Source: Clostridium sp. CAG:568
GTDB lineage: Bacteria; Bacillota_I; Bacilli_A; RFN20; CAG-288
Reading direction: 5' to 3'
Length of the DNA: 9,958 nt
Assembly: GCA_000434395.1 (NCBI GenBank)
Contig: FR878800.1
Coordinates: 1 to 9,958, forward strand
Shown in pieces: positions 1-6,713 of this stretch. How positions within the stretch are numbered: position 1 is the stretch's first letter; the number at the start of each line of letters is the position of its first letter. Below the pieces are notes generated by a model. That model searched no databases. It worked only from the letters and a program-made list of their open reading frames with translations, and was not told the origin of the DNA. The position numbers were made by a program, and so were the translations under genes.

Positions 1-111
1 CTCTCGGGAAGTGCTTTGCTATTTAATCACCTTTGGGAAAACATATCAAGTGAAATTTTCGATTTGTATGTTGCAAGCGTTTTCACATTTTTAAAATGGA
101 TAAAAAACTAA
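1..111 (+). CDS. 3' end of an unidentified reading frame (partial)
   Basis: Frame 1 is open from the window edge for 36 codons and ends at TAA (109-111). The readable end is hydrophobic and aromatic, finishing YVASVFTFLKWIKN. This could be the tail of a membrane or membrane-associated protein. I do not recognise the family. A 36-codon open stretch in AT-rich DNA could also arise by chance. In favour of a real gene, the nearest hairpin terminator lies only about 45 bp downstream. In Bacillota the genes next to rpiB are often glyA and upp, but those would be on the minus strand and neither is seen here. Confidence 0.3.
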   Translation, partial: LSGSALLFNHLWENISSEIFDLYVASVFTFLKWIKN

Positions 112-142
112 ATATATTGAGTTTTTTATTCTCAACTCTATT

Positions 143-175
143 TTAAAACAAAAACATCGGCTTTCAAGCCGATGT
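143..175 (-). terminator. Intrinsic terminator of the tsaC-rpiB unit, possibly bidirectional
   Basis: An 8-bp perfect stem, ACATCGGC at 154-161 pairing with GCCGATGT at 168-175, encloses a 6-base loop. Read on the minus strand, the stem is followed by TTTTGTTTTAAA (complement of 142-153), a good U-tract for transcripts leaving rpiB, whose stop codon is only about 20 bp away. Read on the plus strand it is followed by ATGTTTT, a weaker tract that may also stop the partial gene at the left edge. Confidence 0.75.
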
Positions 176-195
176 ATGTTTTACAAAAAGTAGTC

Positions 196-633
196 TTATT
201 CTATCTCATCAACCCTTCTTTGATGTCTATCACCAAGTTCTTCTGCATCCATATATATTTGAACAAAACGAGCCATTTGCTCTCCAGTGAAAAACTTCGC
301 CCCGAATGTAATGACGTTAGCATGATTATGTTCTTTAACTAAATGAGCAGTGTCATCATTATATATTAATCCAGCTCTAATTCCTTTAACCTTGTTAGCT
401 GCCATTTCCATTCCTTCGCCTGTATTACAAATCAGGATTCCAAATGTTGCCTTTCCTTCTTTCACATCATTAGCCACTTTTTTTGCAAAGATAGGATAAT
501 CACAAGATTCTTTTGTATCAGTTCCTTCGTCAATAACTTCTATTTCTCTTTCACGCAAATATTTTATCAAGTAAAACTTGGCGTCTACTCCACCATGGTC
601 ATTTCCGATAGAAACGATTAATTTATTGCTCAT
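196..633 (-). CDS. rpiB: Ribose-5-phosphate isomerase B (RpiB/LacAB family)
   Basis: The predicted 145-residue protein is a cytoplasmic sugar-phosphate isomerase. RpiB interconverts ribose 5-phosphate and ribulose 5-phosphate in the non-oxidative pentose phosphate pathway. Family marks are the N-terminal phosphate site around D12-H13 (GNDHGG), the DYP motif at 45-47, and the active-site loop ICNTGEGM with the catalytic-type cysteine C69, where E. coli RpiB has CGTGIG. H102-N103-x-A-N106 matches the conserved HNDANV block, and the end RHQRRVDEI is typical. The length is normal for the family. An AAGGGG ribosome site lies in the 18-bp gap after tsaC, about 11 bases from the ATG, so the two genes are very probably co-transcribed. 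In Bacillus the same neighbourhood is ywlC-ywlE-ywlF, where ywlF is RpiB. LacA/LacB or allose-6-phosphate isomerase cannot be excluded from sequence alone, but this context favours RpiB. Confidence 0.9.
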   Translation of the reverse strand: MSNKLIVSIGNDHGGVDAKFYLIKYLREREIEVIDEGTDTKESCDYPIFAKKVANDVKEGKATFGILICNTGEGMEMAANKVKGIRAGLIYNDDTAHLVKEHNHANVITFGAKFFTGEQMARFVQIYMDAEELGDRHQRRVDEIE

Positions 634-651
634 TTAGATTTGTTCCCCTTT

Positions 652-1257
652 TTACTTATTATAAAAGGCTTTGTTTATTTGTTCTATAGTAATTTTTCCT
701 TGTCTCAATACAACTGGTTCTTCTCCAGTTAATAAAACTACTGTTGAAGGAATACTATCTCCTGTAGTTCCATTAATAACTCCATCAATCTCATCACCAA
801 ATACGTTTTCTATTTCTTCTACACTCTTAGCTGGAGAAAATCCAGATTTGTTAGCCGAAGGGACTAACAATGGAACATTAACATCTAGTAAGAATTTTCT
901 CAGTCTATCATAGCCTGGGACTCTAAATCCCAGAGTATCACCACCTAGAGTAACATAGGGAGGAATCTCAGGTCTCTTCTTAAGAATAACTGTCAATTCA
1001 CCAGGCAATAAGGAATCAATTACTCTTTTTTGTCTTTCATCTACAAATGAATATTTATAAATCCAGCTTACATCTCCTACCATCATAGTAAATGGTTTAG
1101 TAGAAGGTCTTTCTTTAACCTTTATCAGTCTATCAAAAGAATCTTTCCTATCAAAACGAACTCCAAGTCCAAACACAGTCTCTGTAGGAAAGGCTATAAT
1201 TCCACCATCAACTAATATCTTTTTAGGCTGCTCGTCTTCAAATTCATATAATTTCAT
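652..1257 (-). CDS. tsaC: Threonylcarbamoyl-AMP synthase, short TsaC/YrdC/YwlC form
   Basis: The enzyme makes threonylcarbamoyl-AMP from threonine, bicarbonate and ATP. This is the first step of the t6A modification at position 37 of ANN-decoding tRNAs. The protein has 201 residues and contains only the YrdC-like domain, without the C-terminal Sua5 domain. Motifs in order are PTETVFGLG (24-32), KERPSTKP (48-55, the KxRP lysine/arginine site), PGELT (85-89), RVPG (112-115), PSANKSG (133-139) and STVV (171-174). The residue after STVV is Leu, where Asp is common. The start is supported by AGGTGGTG, five bases upstream of the ATG. It is the first gene of a minus-strand unit with rpiB. The arginine-phosphatase gene ywlE that often sits between them in Bacilli is absent. 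Confidence 0.93.
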   Translation of the reverse strand: MKLYEFEDEQPKKILVDGGIIAFPTETVFGLGVRFDRKDSFDRLIKVKERPSTKPFTMMVGDVSWIYKYSFVDERQKRVIDSLLPGELTVILKKRPEIPPYVTLGGDTLGFRVPGYDRLRKFLLDVNVPLLVPSANKSGFSPAKSVEEIENVFGDEIDGVINGTTGDSIPSTVVLLTGEEPVVLRQGKITIEQINKAFYNK

Positions 1258-1284
1258 GATTTCACCACCTTTAAAACCTAGTAG

Positions 1285-1290
1285 ATTATA
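1285..1290 (-). promoter_or_regulatory. Candidate -10 element for tsaC-rpiB
   Basis: The minus strand reads TATAAT at 1290 to 1285, about 28 bases upstream of the tsaC ATG and just before its ribosome site. No good -35 hexamer lies 16-18 bases further upstream; the best is TTCTAT, a weak match. I therefore assign only the -10 with moderate-low confidence. It lies in the 140-bp divergent region shared with gdpP. Confidence 0.4.
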
Positions 1291-1363
1291 GTCATATATA
1301 CAAAAAATAGAACATACTTAAGGTAGTAATTAAAGCCTAAAATACAAGTTCTTAGATTTCGTA

Positions 1364-1390
1364 TATAATAATGATTATTGTATGAGGTGA
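1364..1390 (+). promoter_or_regulatory. Candidate gdpP operon -10 (1364-1369) and ribosome site (1384-1390)
   Basis: A perfect TATAAT at 1364-1369 is followed by a short leader and GAGGTGA at 1384-1390, seven bases before the gdpP ATG. A clear -35 box is not visible at the right distance. If this -10 is used, the leader would be only about 20 bases, leaving no room for a riboswitch in front of gdpP. Confidence 0.5.
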
Positions 1391-1397
1391 TAAAGAA

Positions 1398-3446
1398 ATG
1401 AAGAAAATACTGAAGAAATTACAAATCACATTAACTCTTTCCTGTCTATTCGGCTTTCTTTGCGTGATTGCATGGTCTTTATGCTTATATCTAGTTCCAA
1501 GTTTTAAATACTATGACATCATCGCCATAGTATTTATGGTACTTTTCATTTCTTTCTATACAATTCTTATCAGTTCGTACACTATAAAAATTTCATCAAT
1601 AAAAAATAAAACTGATCTTTCTGTATCTGAGATCTTAGATAGCGATGTTTTGGAATGTTACAAATTCGGTCAAATAGGAACTATCATATTCGATGAAGAA
1701 AAGAAAATAATTTGGGAAAACGATTATTTACAAAATATAGGTATACATCTAGTTGAACATCCTATAAAAGAAATATCAGAAGAATTAGAGAAAATAATCG
1801 ATGATGAAAACGATAGTGTAACGACACAAGTTCAATATGAGAACAAAACTTTCTTAATTAAACTTATAAAAGATGCTCGTCTATTCATCCTCAAAAATAT
1901 TACTGAGTCCGAAAATGAAAGGAAAATATTCTCCGAAGAAGCCCTGGTTATCGGTCATTTACAAATAGATAACTACTCTGATTTATCTACTTCTATGAAG
2001 GAAACCGACTTCACAATTAAAATTAGTGAACTCCAAAGAGAATTGATCAATTTTGCGGGAAATTATCGCTTCTATATATCAATGATTAAAAGTGATACAT
2101 ATTTCTTATTAGGTAGTCGAAAAGATTTTGATAGAATGCAAGCTGATAATTTCAATATTGTCGACCATATCAGAAATGGTTTCGGTGGATTCACAATATC
2201 AATCGGTTTAGCTTATGGATATCCTGGAATTCCTGTCATGGCTCAGGAATCTAGAGAAGCTTTGGATGTTGCTCTATCCAGAGGTGGTGACCAAGTAGTC
2301 GTTTCACCTTGCAATCAAAACCTTCAATACTTTGGAGGAAAGAGTGAATCCAAGAGTTCTGGAAACAGAACACAGCTAAGAACACATGCAAAATCGTTAG
2401 CGACAGCAATAAGAAAAGCATCTAATGTTTTGATTTGTGGACATTATAATGCCGATTTTGATGCCATTGGATCTTGTATAGGTGTATATAGAATTTGTAA
2501 AACATTAAAAATTCCGGCAAAAATTTTGTATGATTCAGCAAACGTAGAAAGCAGCTGCAAACATGCTTTCTCCAAAATCTATTCTTCTGGTCAAATTGGA
2601 ATGATGACAGTAAACTACAACGAAGCAATGGCTTTAATAAAACCAGACACTCTACTCATTTGCGTCGATGTAAATGAACCATCTAGAATGATATTCCCTA
2701 ACTTTATAGATGATGATAATAATATGAATGTCGGTGTCATAGATCATCATAGACGTGGATCATCACAATTCAAAAATGTCGTTTTCAACGGTTCTGACTC
2801 TAGTGCTTCATCCGCTTGTGAACTAGTCGCCGAATACATATCGATGTCTGAATATAAGATTGAACTATCTAAAGAAGAGGCTACATTCATGTTGGCTGGA
2901 ACAATGCTTGATACTAACTACTTTAGAAATAAAGTCAGTGAAGGTACTTTCGATGCAATGATTGTCTTAAAGAGATTTGGAGCTGACTCTTTAATGGCCG
3001 ATGACTTCTTAAAAGAAGATTATGAGCGTTACACGATGAAGACTAAATTCCTCAACAATATGAAGACTCCTTTTACTGGAATAATCGTTACCAAAGATCC
3101 CGACGAAAACGAATTGGTCGACCAATCAGTATTGGCTATGGTCTCCCAGGAATGTATGACCATCTCAGGTATAGATGCTGCTTTCAGTATCGGAAGAATT
3201 TCTCAAACCGAAGTAGGAATATCCGCTAGATCAGGCGACCAGTTCAATGTTCAGTTTATAATGGAGAAGATGGGTGGTGGTGGACACCATTCAGCAGCTG
3301 CCGCTAGTATTTCATCTACTTCTCCTACTGAAGTAGCGGATGACTTATATAACAAGTTAAATGATTATATTTCTTTAGCAAAAGACAGCAAAAACAATAA
3401 AAATACTCAGACTTTAATAGATTTGAAGCCTGTAGGAGGTAAATAG
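1398..3446 (+). CDS. gdpP: Cyclic-di-AMP phosphodiesterase GdpP (DHH/DHHA1, degenerate GGDEF)
   Basis: GdpP hydrolyses the second messenger c-di-AMP to pApA at the cytoplasmic membrane, and so tunes wall, potassium and osmotic homeostasis. The 682 residues show the full family layout. Two membrane segments (about 9-31 and 38-62) come first, then a degenerate PAS domain (about 84-165). A GGDEF-like domain (about 178-305) follows, in which the GGDEF signature is not recognisable; the matching place reads KSDTYF. The DHH domain carries GHYNADFDAIG (348-358, with H349, D353, D355), D424 in DVNEP, DHH at 449-451 and D505 in LDTNYF. The DHHA1 domain ends with GGGGHH (626-631). All expected metal ligands are present, so the phosphodiesterase should be active. 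It leads the operon gdpP-rplI-dnaB-walJ-rlmH, and its last codons contain the ribosome site of rplI. Confidence 0.95.
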   Translation: MKKILKKLQITLTLSCLFGFLCVIAWSLCLYLVPSFKYYDIIAIVFMVLFISFYTILISSYTIKISSIKNKTDLSVSEILDSDVLECYKFGQIGTIIFDEEKKIIWENDYLQNIGIHLVEHPIKEISEELEKIIDDENDSVTTQVQYENKTFLIKLIKDARLFILKNITESENERKIFSEEALVIGHLQIDNYSDLSTSMKETDFTIKISELQRELINFAGNYRFYISMIKSDTYFLLGSRKDFDRMQADNFNIVDHIRNGFGGFTISIGLAYGYPGIPVMAQESREALDVALSRGGDQVVVSPCNQNLQYFGGKSESKSSGNRTQLRTHAKSLATAIRKASNVLICGHYNADFDAIGSCIGVYRICKTLKIPAKILYDSANVESSCKHAFSKIYSSGQIGMMTVNYNEAMALIKPDTLLICVDVNEPSRMIFPNFIDDDNNMNVGVIDHHRRGSSQFKNVVFNGSDSSASSACELVAEYISMSEYKIELSKEEATFMLAGTMLDTNYFRNKVSEGTFDAMIVLKRFGADSLMADDFLKEDYERYTMKTKFLNNMKTPFTGIIVTKDPDENELVDQSVLAMVSQECMTISGIDAAFSIGRISQTEVGISARSGDQFNVQFIMEKMGGGGHHSAAAASISSTSPTEVADDLYNKLNDYISLAKDSKNNKNTQTLIDLKPVGGK

Positions 3447-3448
3447 TT

Positions 3449-3904
3449 ATGAAATTGATTATGAAAAAAGATTTAAAAGGTGTTGGAAAAGCTGGTCAAG
3501 TTGTCGAAGTTTCTGATGGATATGGTGCTAACTTCATCATTCCTAGAGGCTTTGGTGTTCTTTATACTCCTGAGTCAGTAAAAGAAAGAGAAGAAGAATT
3601 AGCGAGATTAAAAGCAATTGATGATGCAAATCGTGCCAAAGCTAATGAAAACGCCAAAAAACTTGAAGGAATTGTTTTTGAATTCGTTGCCCCAGTTGGC
3701 AATGGTGGAAGAATGATAGGAACCGTCTCAATTAAAGAATTGAAAAAAGCCTTGAAAGAAAAGCTAGAAATTGATGTCGACAAGGATGATTTCCCAGAAC
3801 ACAATATCGTAAATTCCTTTGGAATGTCGCATGTAAAGATCAATCTATATAAAGGAATTTATGGCATCATGAATGTCAAAGTAAATCCTAAGCCTAGCAA
3901 ATAA
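3449..3904 (+). CDS. rplI: 50S ribosomal protein L9
   Basis: L9 binds 23S rRNA at the base of the L1 stalk and extends outward from the large subunit. The 151-residue length is usual. The N-terminal RNA-binding domain has the L9 signature around 11-34 (GVGKAGQVVEVSDGYG followed by NFIIPRG). A long charged helix follows (about 45-75), then the C-terminal domain with GNGGRMIGTVS near 85-95. Compared with the common ARNYLIP form, this protein has GANFIIP, a mild variant. The ribosome site AGGAGGT (3434-3440) lies inside the end of gdpP, and the start codon comes two bases after the gdpP stop, so translational coupling is likely. The order gdpP-rplI-dnaB is conserved across Bacillota. Confidence 0.96.
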   Translation: MKLIMKKDLKGVGKAGQVVEVSDGYGANFIIPRGFGVLYTPESVKEREEELARLKAIDDANRAKANENAKKLEGIVFEFVAPVGNGGRMIGTVSIKELKKALKEKLEIDVDKDDFPEHNIVNSFGMSHVKINLYKGIYGIMNVKVNPKPSK

Positions 3905-3908
3905 TTAT

Positions 3909-3923
3909 TAAAAGTCACTTTTA
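3909..3923. repeat. 15-bp perfect palindrome in the rplI-dnaB gap
   Basis: The sequence TAAAAGTCACTTTTA has 7-base arms around a single central C. It lies between the rplI stop and the dnaB ribosome site (AAAGGAGG at 3925-3932). It has no T-tract of its own beyond the arm, and the loop is too small for a good RNA hairpin. If functional it is more likely a protein-binding site than a terminator. It could also be chance in AT-rich DNA. Confidence 0.45.
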
Positions 3924-3938
3924 GAAAGGAGGAGCTAA

Positions 3939-5447
3939 ATGTCAGAGGAAAAAATATTGGCCAGCGAGACTTCAGTTTTGGCCTTAGCTCTTTTGGATGA
4001 AGATTGTTTCTACCAAACTATATCAACATTAAAAATAGATGATTTCCAAGATCAAAGAAACAAATTGATTTTTGAAGCTATGAACGAATGTTATGAGGCT
4101 AGCAACACAAGACCCAACCCATCCGTTTTAGCTGATAAATTGAAAGTGTCAAATAAACTTGATTTAGCTGGTGGCACTGATTATTTGTCAAACATAATAA
4201 CCAACGTTCCTCCTTATTCTGATTTAAGCGAATATATTAAGCAGATCAAACAAACTTCTTCATTAGTGAAAATGAAAGAAGTTTTAGAAAAGAATTTAAG
4301 CCAAGCTAACAAAGGAGTAGGGGACATTCCTAATTTCTTGGATGGAGTCCAAAAATCAGTCAATGATGTCATGCAAGCGCAAAACGATGGTGGCTTTAAA
4401 ACACCCGAACAAGTTTTGAGTAGCTACTTAGGCAAATTGGATGAAAGAATAGAAGAGAGAAGAAAAACTGGAAAGAATAGTTTTCTCACTGGAATTTCTT
4501 CCGGATATTCAGAGTTGGACGACTATACAAGAGGTTTTCAAAAAGGAGAATTAGTCATTATCGGTGCTCGTCCTTCGGTCGGTAAAACAGCTTTTGCAAT
4601 CAACATTGCAACAAATATCGCTCATAAAAAAATACCTGTCGCTTTCTTTTCTCTAGAAATGACAGCAGAACAAATCATGGGACGTCTCTTAACGAATAGA
4701 GCTGGAATAGATTTAAAAACGATAGAATCTTTAAACTATACTAAAACACGTGATAACAGAGGTGGATTTATACTTACTCCAGATAAAAGTGTAACTGCCG
4801 GAAGCACGAACATAAGAGATTTGTCTAACTTCCAAAATGCAGTCAATAGTTTAGCTAAAGATCCTTTGTTTATCAACGATAATCCGGGTACAAATGTTAG
4901 AGCGATTCAAGGTGAGGTTAGAAAACTTCAAACTTCTCACCCTGACTTAGGATTGGTTATCATCGATTATTTAGGATTGATACAATCTGCTTCAGCTAAA
5001 ACTAACAGCAGTGATAACAGACAAAATCAAGTGTCTGATATTTCAAGAGCTCTAAAGGCAATGGCTAGAGATCTAAAACTTCCTGTCATCGCTTTGTCAC
5101 AGTTGTCGAGAACAGTAGAATCTAGAAAAGACGATCACAAGCCTGTGATGTCAGATTTACGTGATTCAGGAAGTATCGAACAAGACGCTGATAAAATTAT
5201 GATGCTTTATCGTCCTGATTATTATCACGACAACGATAATAAAGAAAATCAAGAAGAGCAACAAGATCAGCCCAACAACGATGATGATGCAATTTCGAAT
5301 GTCACGGTCATCCTAGCAAAAAACAGAAACGGAAAAGTTGGAGAAATTCAATTCACATTCCAAAAGAATGTCTGTCATTTCAATGCCATCGATACAACTC
5401 AAACCGCCAGTTTAGATAATGAAGAGCCTCCATTGGAAGAGATGTAA
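3939..5447 (+). CDS. dnaB: Replicative DNA helicase DnaB (DnaC in Bacillus naming)
   Basis: This hexameric 5'-3' helicase unwinds DNA at the fork and recruits primase. The N-terminal helical domain covers about 1-150 and the RecA-like motor about 175-490. Walker A is GARPSVGKT (209-217), the catalytic Glu is in FFSLEM (E240), Walker B is LVIIDYLG with D343, followed by the conserved ALSQLSR and DLRDSGSIEQDAD blocks and then AKNRNGKVG. The protein is 502 residues against a usual 440-460. The excess sits in two places: a stretch of about 24 residues around 268-291 where other DnaB proteins have a short loop, and an Asp/Asn/Gln/Glu-rich stretch at about 430-453 between the MLYRPDYY and VTVILAKNRNG blocks. 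All catalytic motifs are intact. The start is supported by AAAGGAGG, six bases upstream. Confidence 0.96.
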   Translation: MSEEKILASETSVLALALLDEDCFYQTISTLKIDDFQDQRNKLIFEAMNECYEASNTRPNPSVLADKLKVSNKLDLAGGTDYLSNIITNVPPYSDLSEYIKQIKQTSSLVKMKEVLEKNLSQANKGVGDIPNFLDGVQKSVNDVMQAQNDGGFKTPEQVLSSYLGKLDERIEERRKTGKNSFLTGISSGYSELDDYTRGFQKGELVIIGARPSVGKTAFAINIATNIAHKKIPVAFFSLEMTAEQIMGRLLTNRAGIDLKTIESLNYTKTRDNRGGFILTPDKSVTAGSTNIRDLSNFQNAVNSLAKDPLFINDNPGTNVRAIQGEVRKLQTSHPDLGLVIIDYLGLIQSASAKTNSSDNRQNQVSDISRALKAMARDLKLPVIALSQLSRTVESRKDDHKPVMSDLRDSGSIEQDADKIMMLYRPDYYHDNDNKENQEEQQDQPNNDDDAISNVTVILAKNRNGKVGEIQFTFQKNVCHFNAIDTTQTASLDNEEPPLEEM

Positions 5448-5463
5448 AAAGCAGGATTTAAAT

Positions 5464-6240
5464 ATGAAATTTATAAATGTTGGATCAGGATCAAAGGGAA
5501 ACTCTACTTTAATCTACAGCAAAAACACTACTATCTTGGTAGATTGTGGTGTCACTAAAAAAAGAGTTGTCGATTGTCTAAAATCAATTTCAAGAAGCTT
5601 TGAGTCTATCGATGCTATTTTTATAACACATAGACATTCCGATCATGCGGCTCATCTTTCTAGCTATGATTGTTTTGCCTCAACAACTTATTCTGGTGAT
5701 GAGGGCATCATCGCTCAACAATACAAAAAAACAAATGTATTAAATCCTTTTCAAGAGATTGAAATAGGGGATTTTATTATACGAGCCTTACCCACTTCTC
5801 ATGATGCACCAGATTCTATGGGATATCTATTTAAAGAAATAAATAATGATGAAACTTTGCTGTATATGACTGATACAGGATTTATTCCCGAGAGAGATTT
5901 AAATTATATGAAAAACTGTGATTTTTATCTCATCGAATCTAACCATGATCCTAGAATGCTTATGAATTCTACTAGATCAAATTATTTAAAGATGAGAATA
6001 ATAGGAGACCACGGTCATCTTTCAAACGAGCAATGCTCTCATTATTTATCTATGATAATCGGAGATAAGACTAAAGAAATCGATTTTGCCCATTTAAGCG
6101 AAGAGTGCAATACTCCTAAATTAGCCATTAATGTTTTTCATGACGTCATGAGAATACAGTGCGGTGAAGTGCCATCTAACATCACCATAAAAACATTTAA
6201 TCAAAAAGAACCTACAAGCGGTGGTGATTCAGCTTTATGA
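5464..6240 (+). CDS. walJ: WalJ/YycJ metallo-beta-lactamase-fold exonuclease
   Basis: YycJ (WalJ) proteins are single-domain MBL-fold nucleases, described as 5'-3' exonucleases linked to DNA mismatch repair and cell-division coordination. The chosen start at 5464 gives 258 residues beginning MKFINVGSGSKGNS, the usual family N-terminus, with GCAGGA seven bases upstream. A longer frame from 5419 would overlap dnaB and add 15 unmatched residues. Metal ligands visible are HRHSDH (56-61), H113 in SHD, D137 in TDTG, H161 in SNHD and the GDHGHLSN block near 182-188. These are complete for the family. The gene follows dnaB by 16 bp and overlaps rlmH by four bases (ATGA). In most Bacilli walJ is the last gene of walRKHIJ, but walR, walK, walH and walI are missing here. 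Confidence 0.9.
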   Translation: MKFINVGSGSKGNSTLIYSKNTTILVDCGVTKKRVVDCLKSISRSFESIDAIFITHRHSDHAAHLSSYDCFASTTYSGDEGIIAQQYKKTNVLNPFQEIEIGDFIIRALPTSHDAPDSMGYLFKEINNDETLLYMTDTGFIPERDLNYMKNCDFYLIESNHDPRMLMNSTRSNYLKMRIIGDHGHLSNEQCSHYLSMIIGDKTKEIDFAHLSEECNTPKLAINVFHDVMRIQCGEVPSNITIKTFNQKEPTSGGDSAL

Positions 6241-6713
6241 CTCTAAATTTCTTCTTAGTCGGTAAATCACATGCATCTCATTTCGAAGAAGCTTATGATT
6301 ATTACAAAAAAAGACTTTTAAAATACGCTAAAGTAAACATAATCGCATTGAAAGAATCAAAGCTACCAGACAAGCCTTCCCAATCACAAATAGACAAAGC
6401 ATTAGAAGAAGAATCAAAAACAATTTTAAATTCAATTCCTAAAGGATCTTTCTTGATATTAATGGATTTACAAGGAAAAGAATTGGATTCTTTTGAATTC
6501 AGTGAGAAATTCAAAGAGATTAGTCAAAGCAATGTCTCAATCAGTTTTGTCATAGGTAGTTCATACGGATTATCCGACAACGTCAGAAAAAAAGCCGGTT
6601 TTCTTTGGAAACTCTCGCCTTTGACTTTCACACACCCTTTAGCCTTAGAAATAACCTTAGAGCAAGTGTATAGATCGTTGAAAATCATCAACGGTGAAAC
6701 ATATCAAAAATAG
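6237..6713 (+). CDS. rlmH: 23S rRNA (pseudouridine1915-N3)-methyltransferase RlmH
   Basis: RlmH is a small SPOUT-fold enzyme that uses S-adenosylmethionine to methylate pseudouridine 1915 in helix 69 of 23S rRNA on assembled ribosomes. At 158 residues it has the expected length. Family marks are a hydrophobic strand ending LMDLQGKE, the SAM-loop block FVIGSSYGLSD (about 104-114), LSPLTFTHPLALE and EQVYRSLKI, with the C-terminal GETYQK. Three positions differ from the common consensus: GGSxG is GSSYG, the HPLAR/HQLAR block is HPLAL, and the terminal YHK/YHR is YQK. The fold is probably kept, but activity could differ. Its ATG overlaps the walJ stop (ATGA), so translation is probably coupled. 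It is the last gene of the operon. Confidence 0.92.
   Translation: MTLNFFLVGKSHASHFEEAYDYYKKRLLKYAKVNIIALKESKLPDKPSQSQIDKALEEESKTILNSIPKGSFLILMDLQGKELDSFEFSEKFKEISQSNVSISFVIGSSYGLSDNVRKKAGFLWKLSPLTFTHPLALEITLEQVYRSLKIINGETYQK

Noticed and set aside
671..913. 80-codon plus-strand open frame opposite tsaC
   Set aside because: It is antisense to a clearly conserved gene and has no ribosome site.
5419..5463. Longer start for walJ giving 15 extra residues
   Set aside because: The extension overlaps the end of dnaB, lacks a ribosome site and does not match the family; the start at 5464 has GCAGGA upstream and the standard N-terminus.
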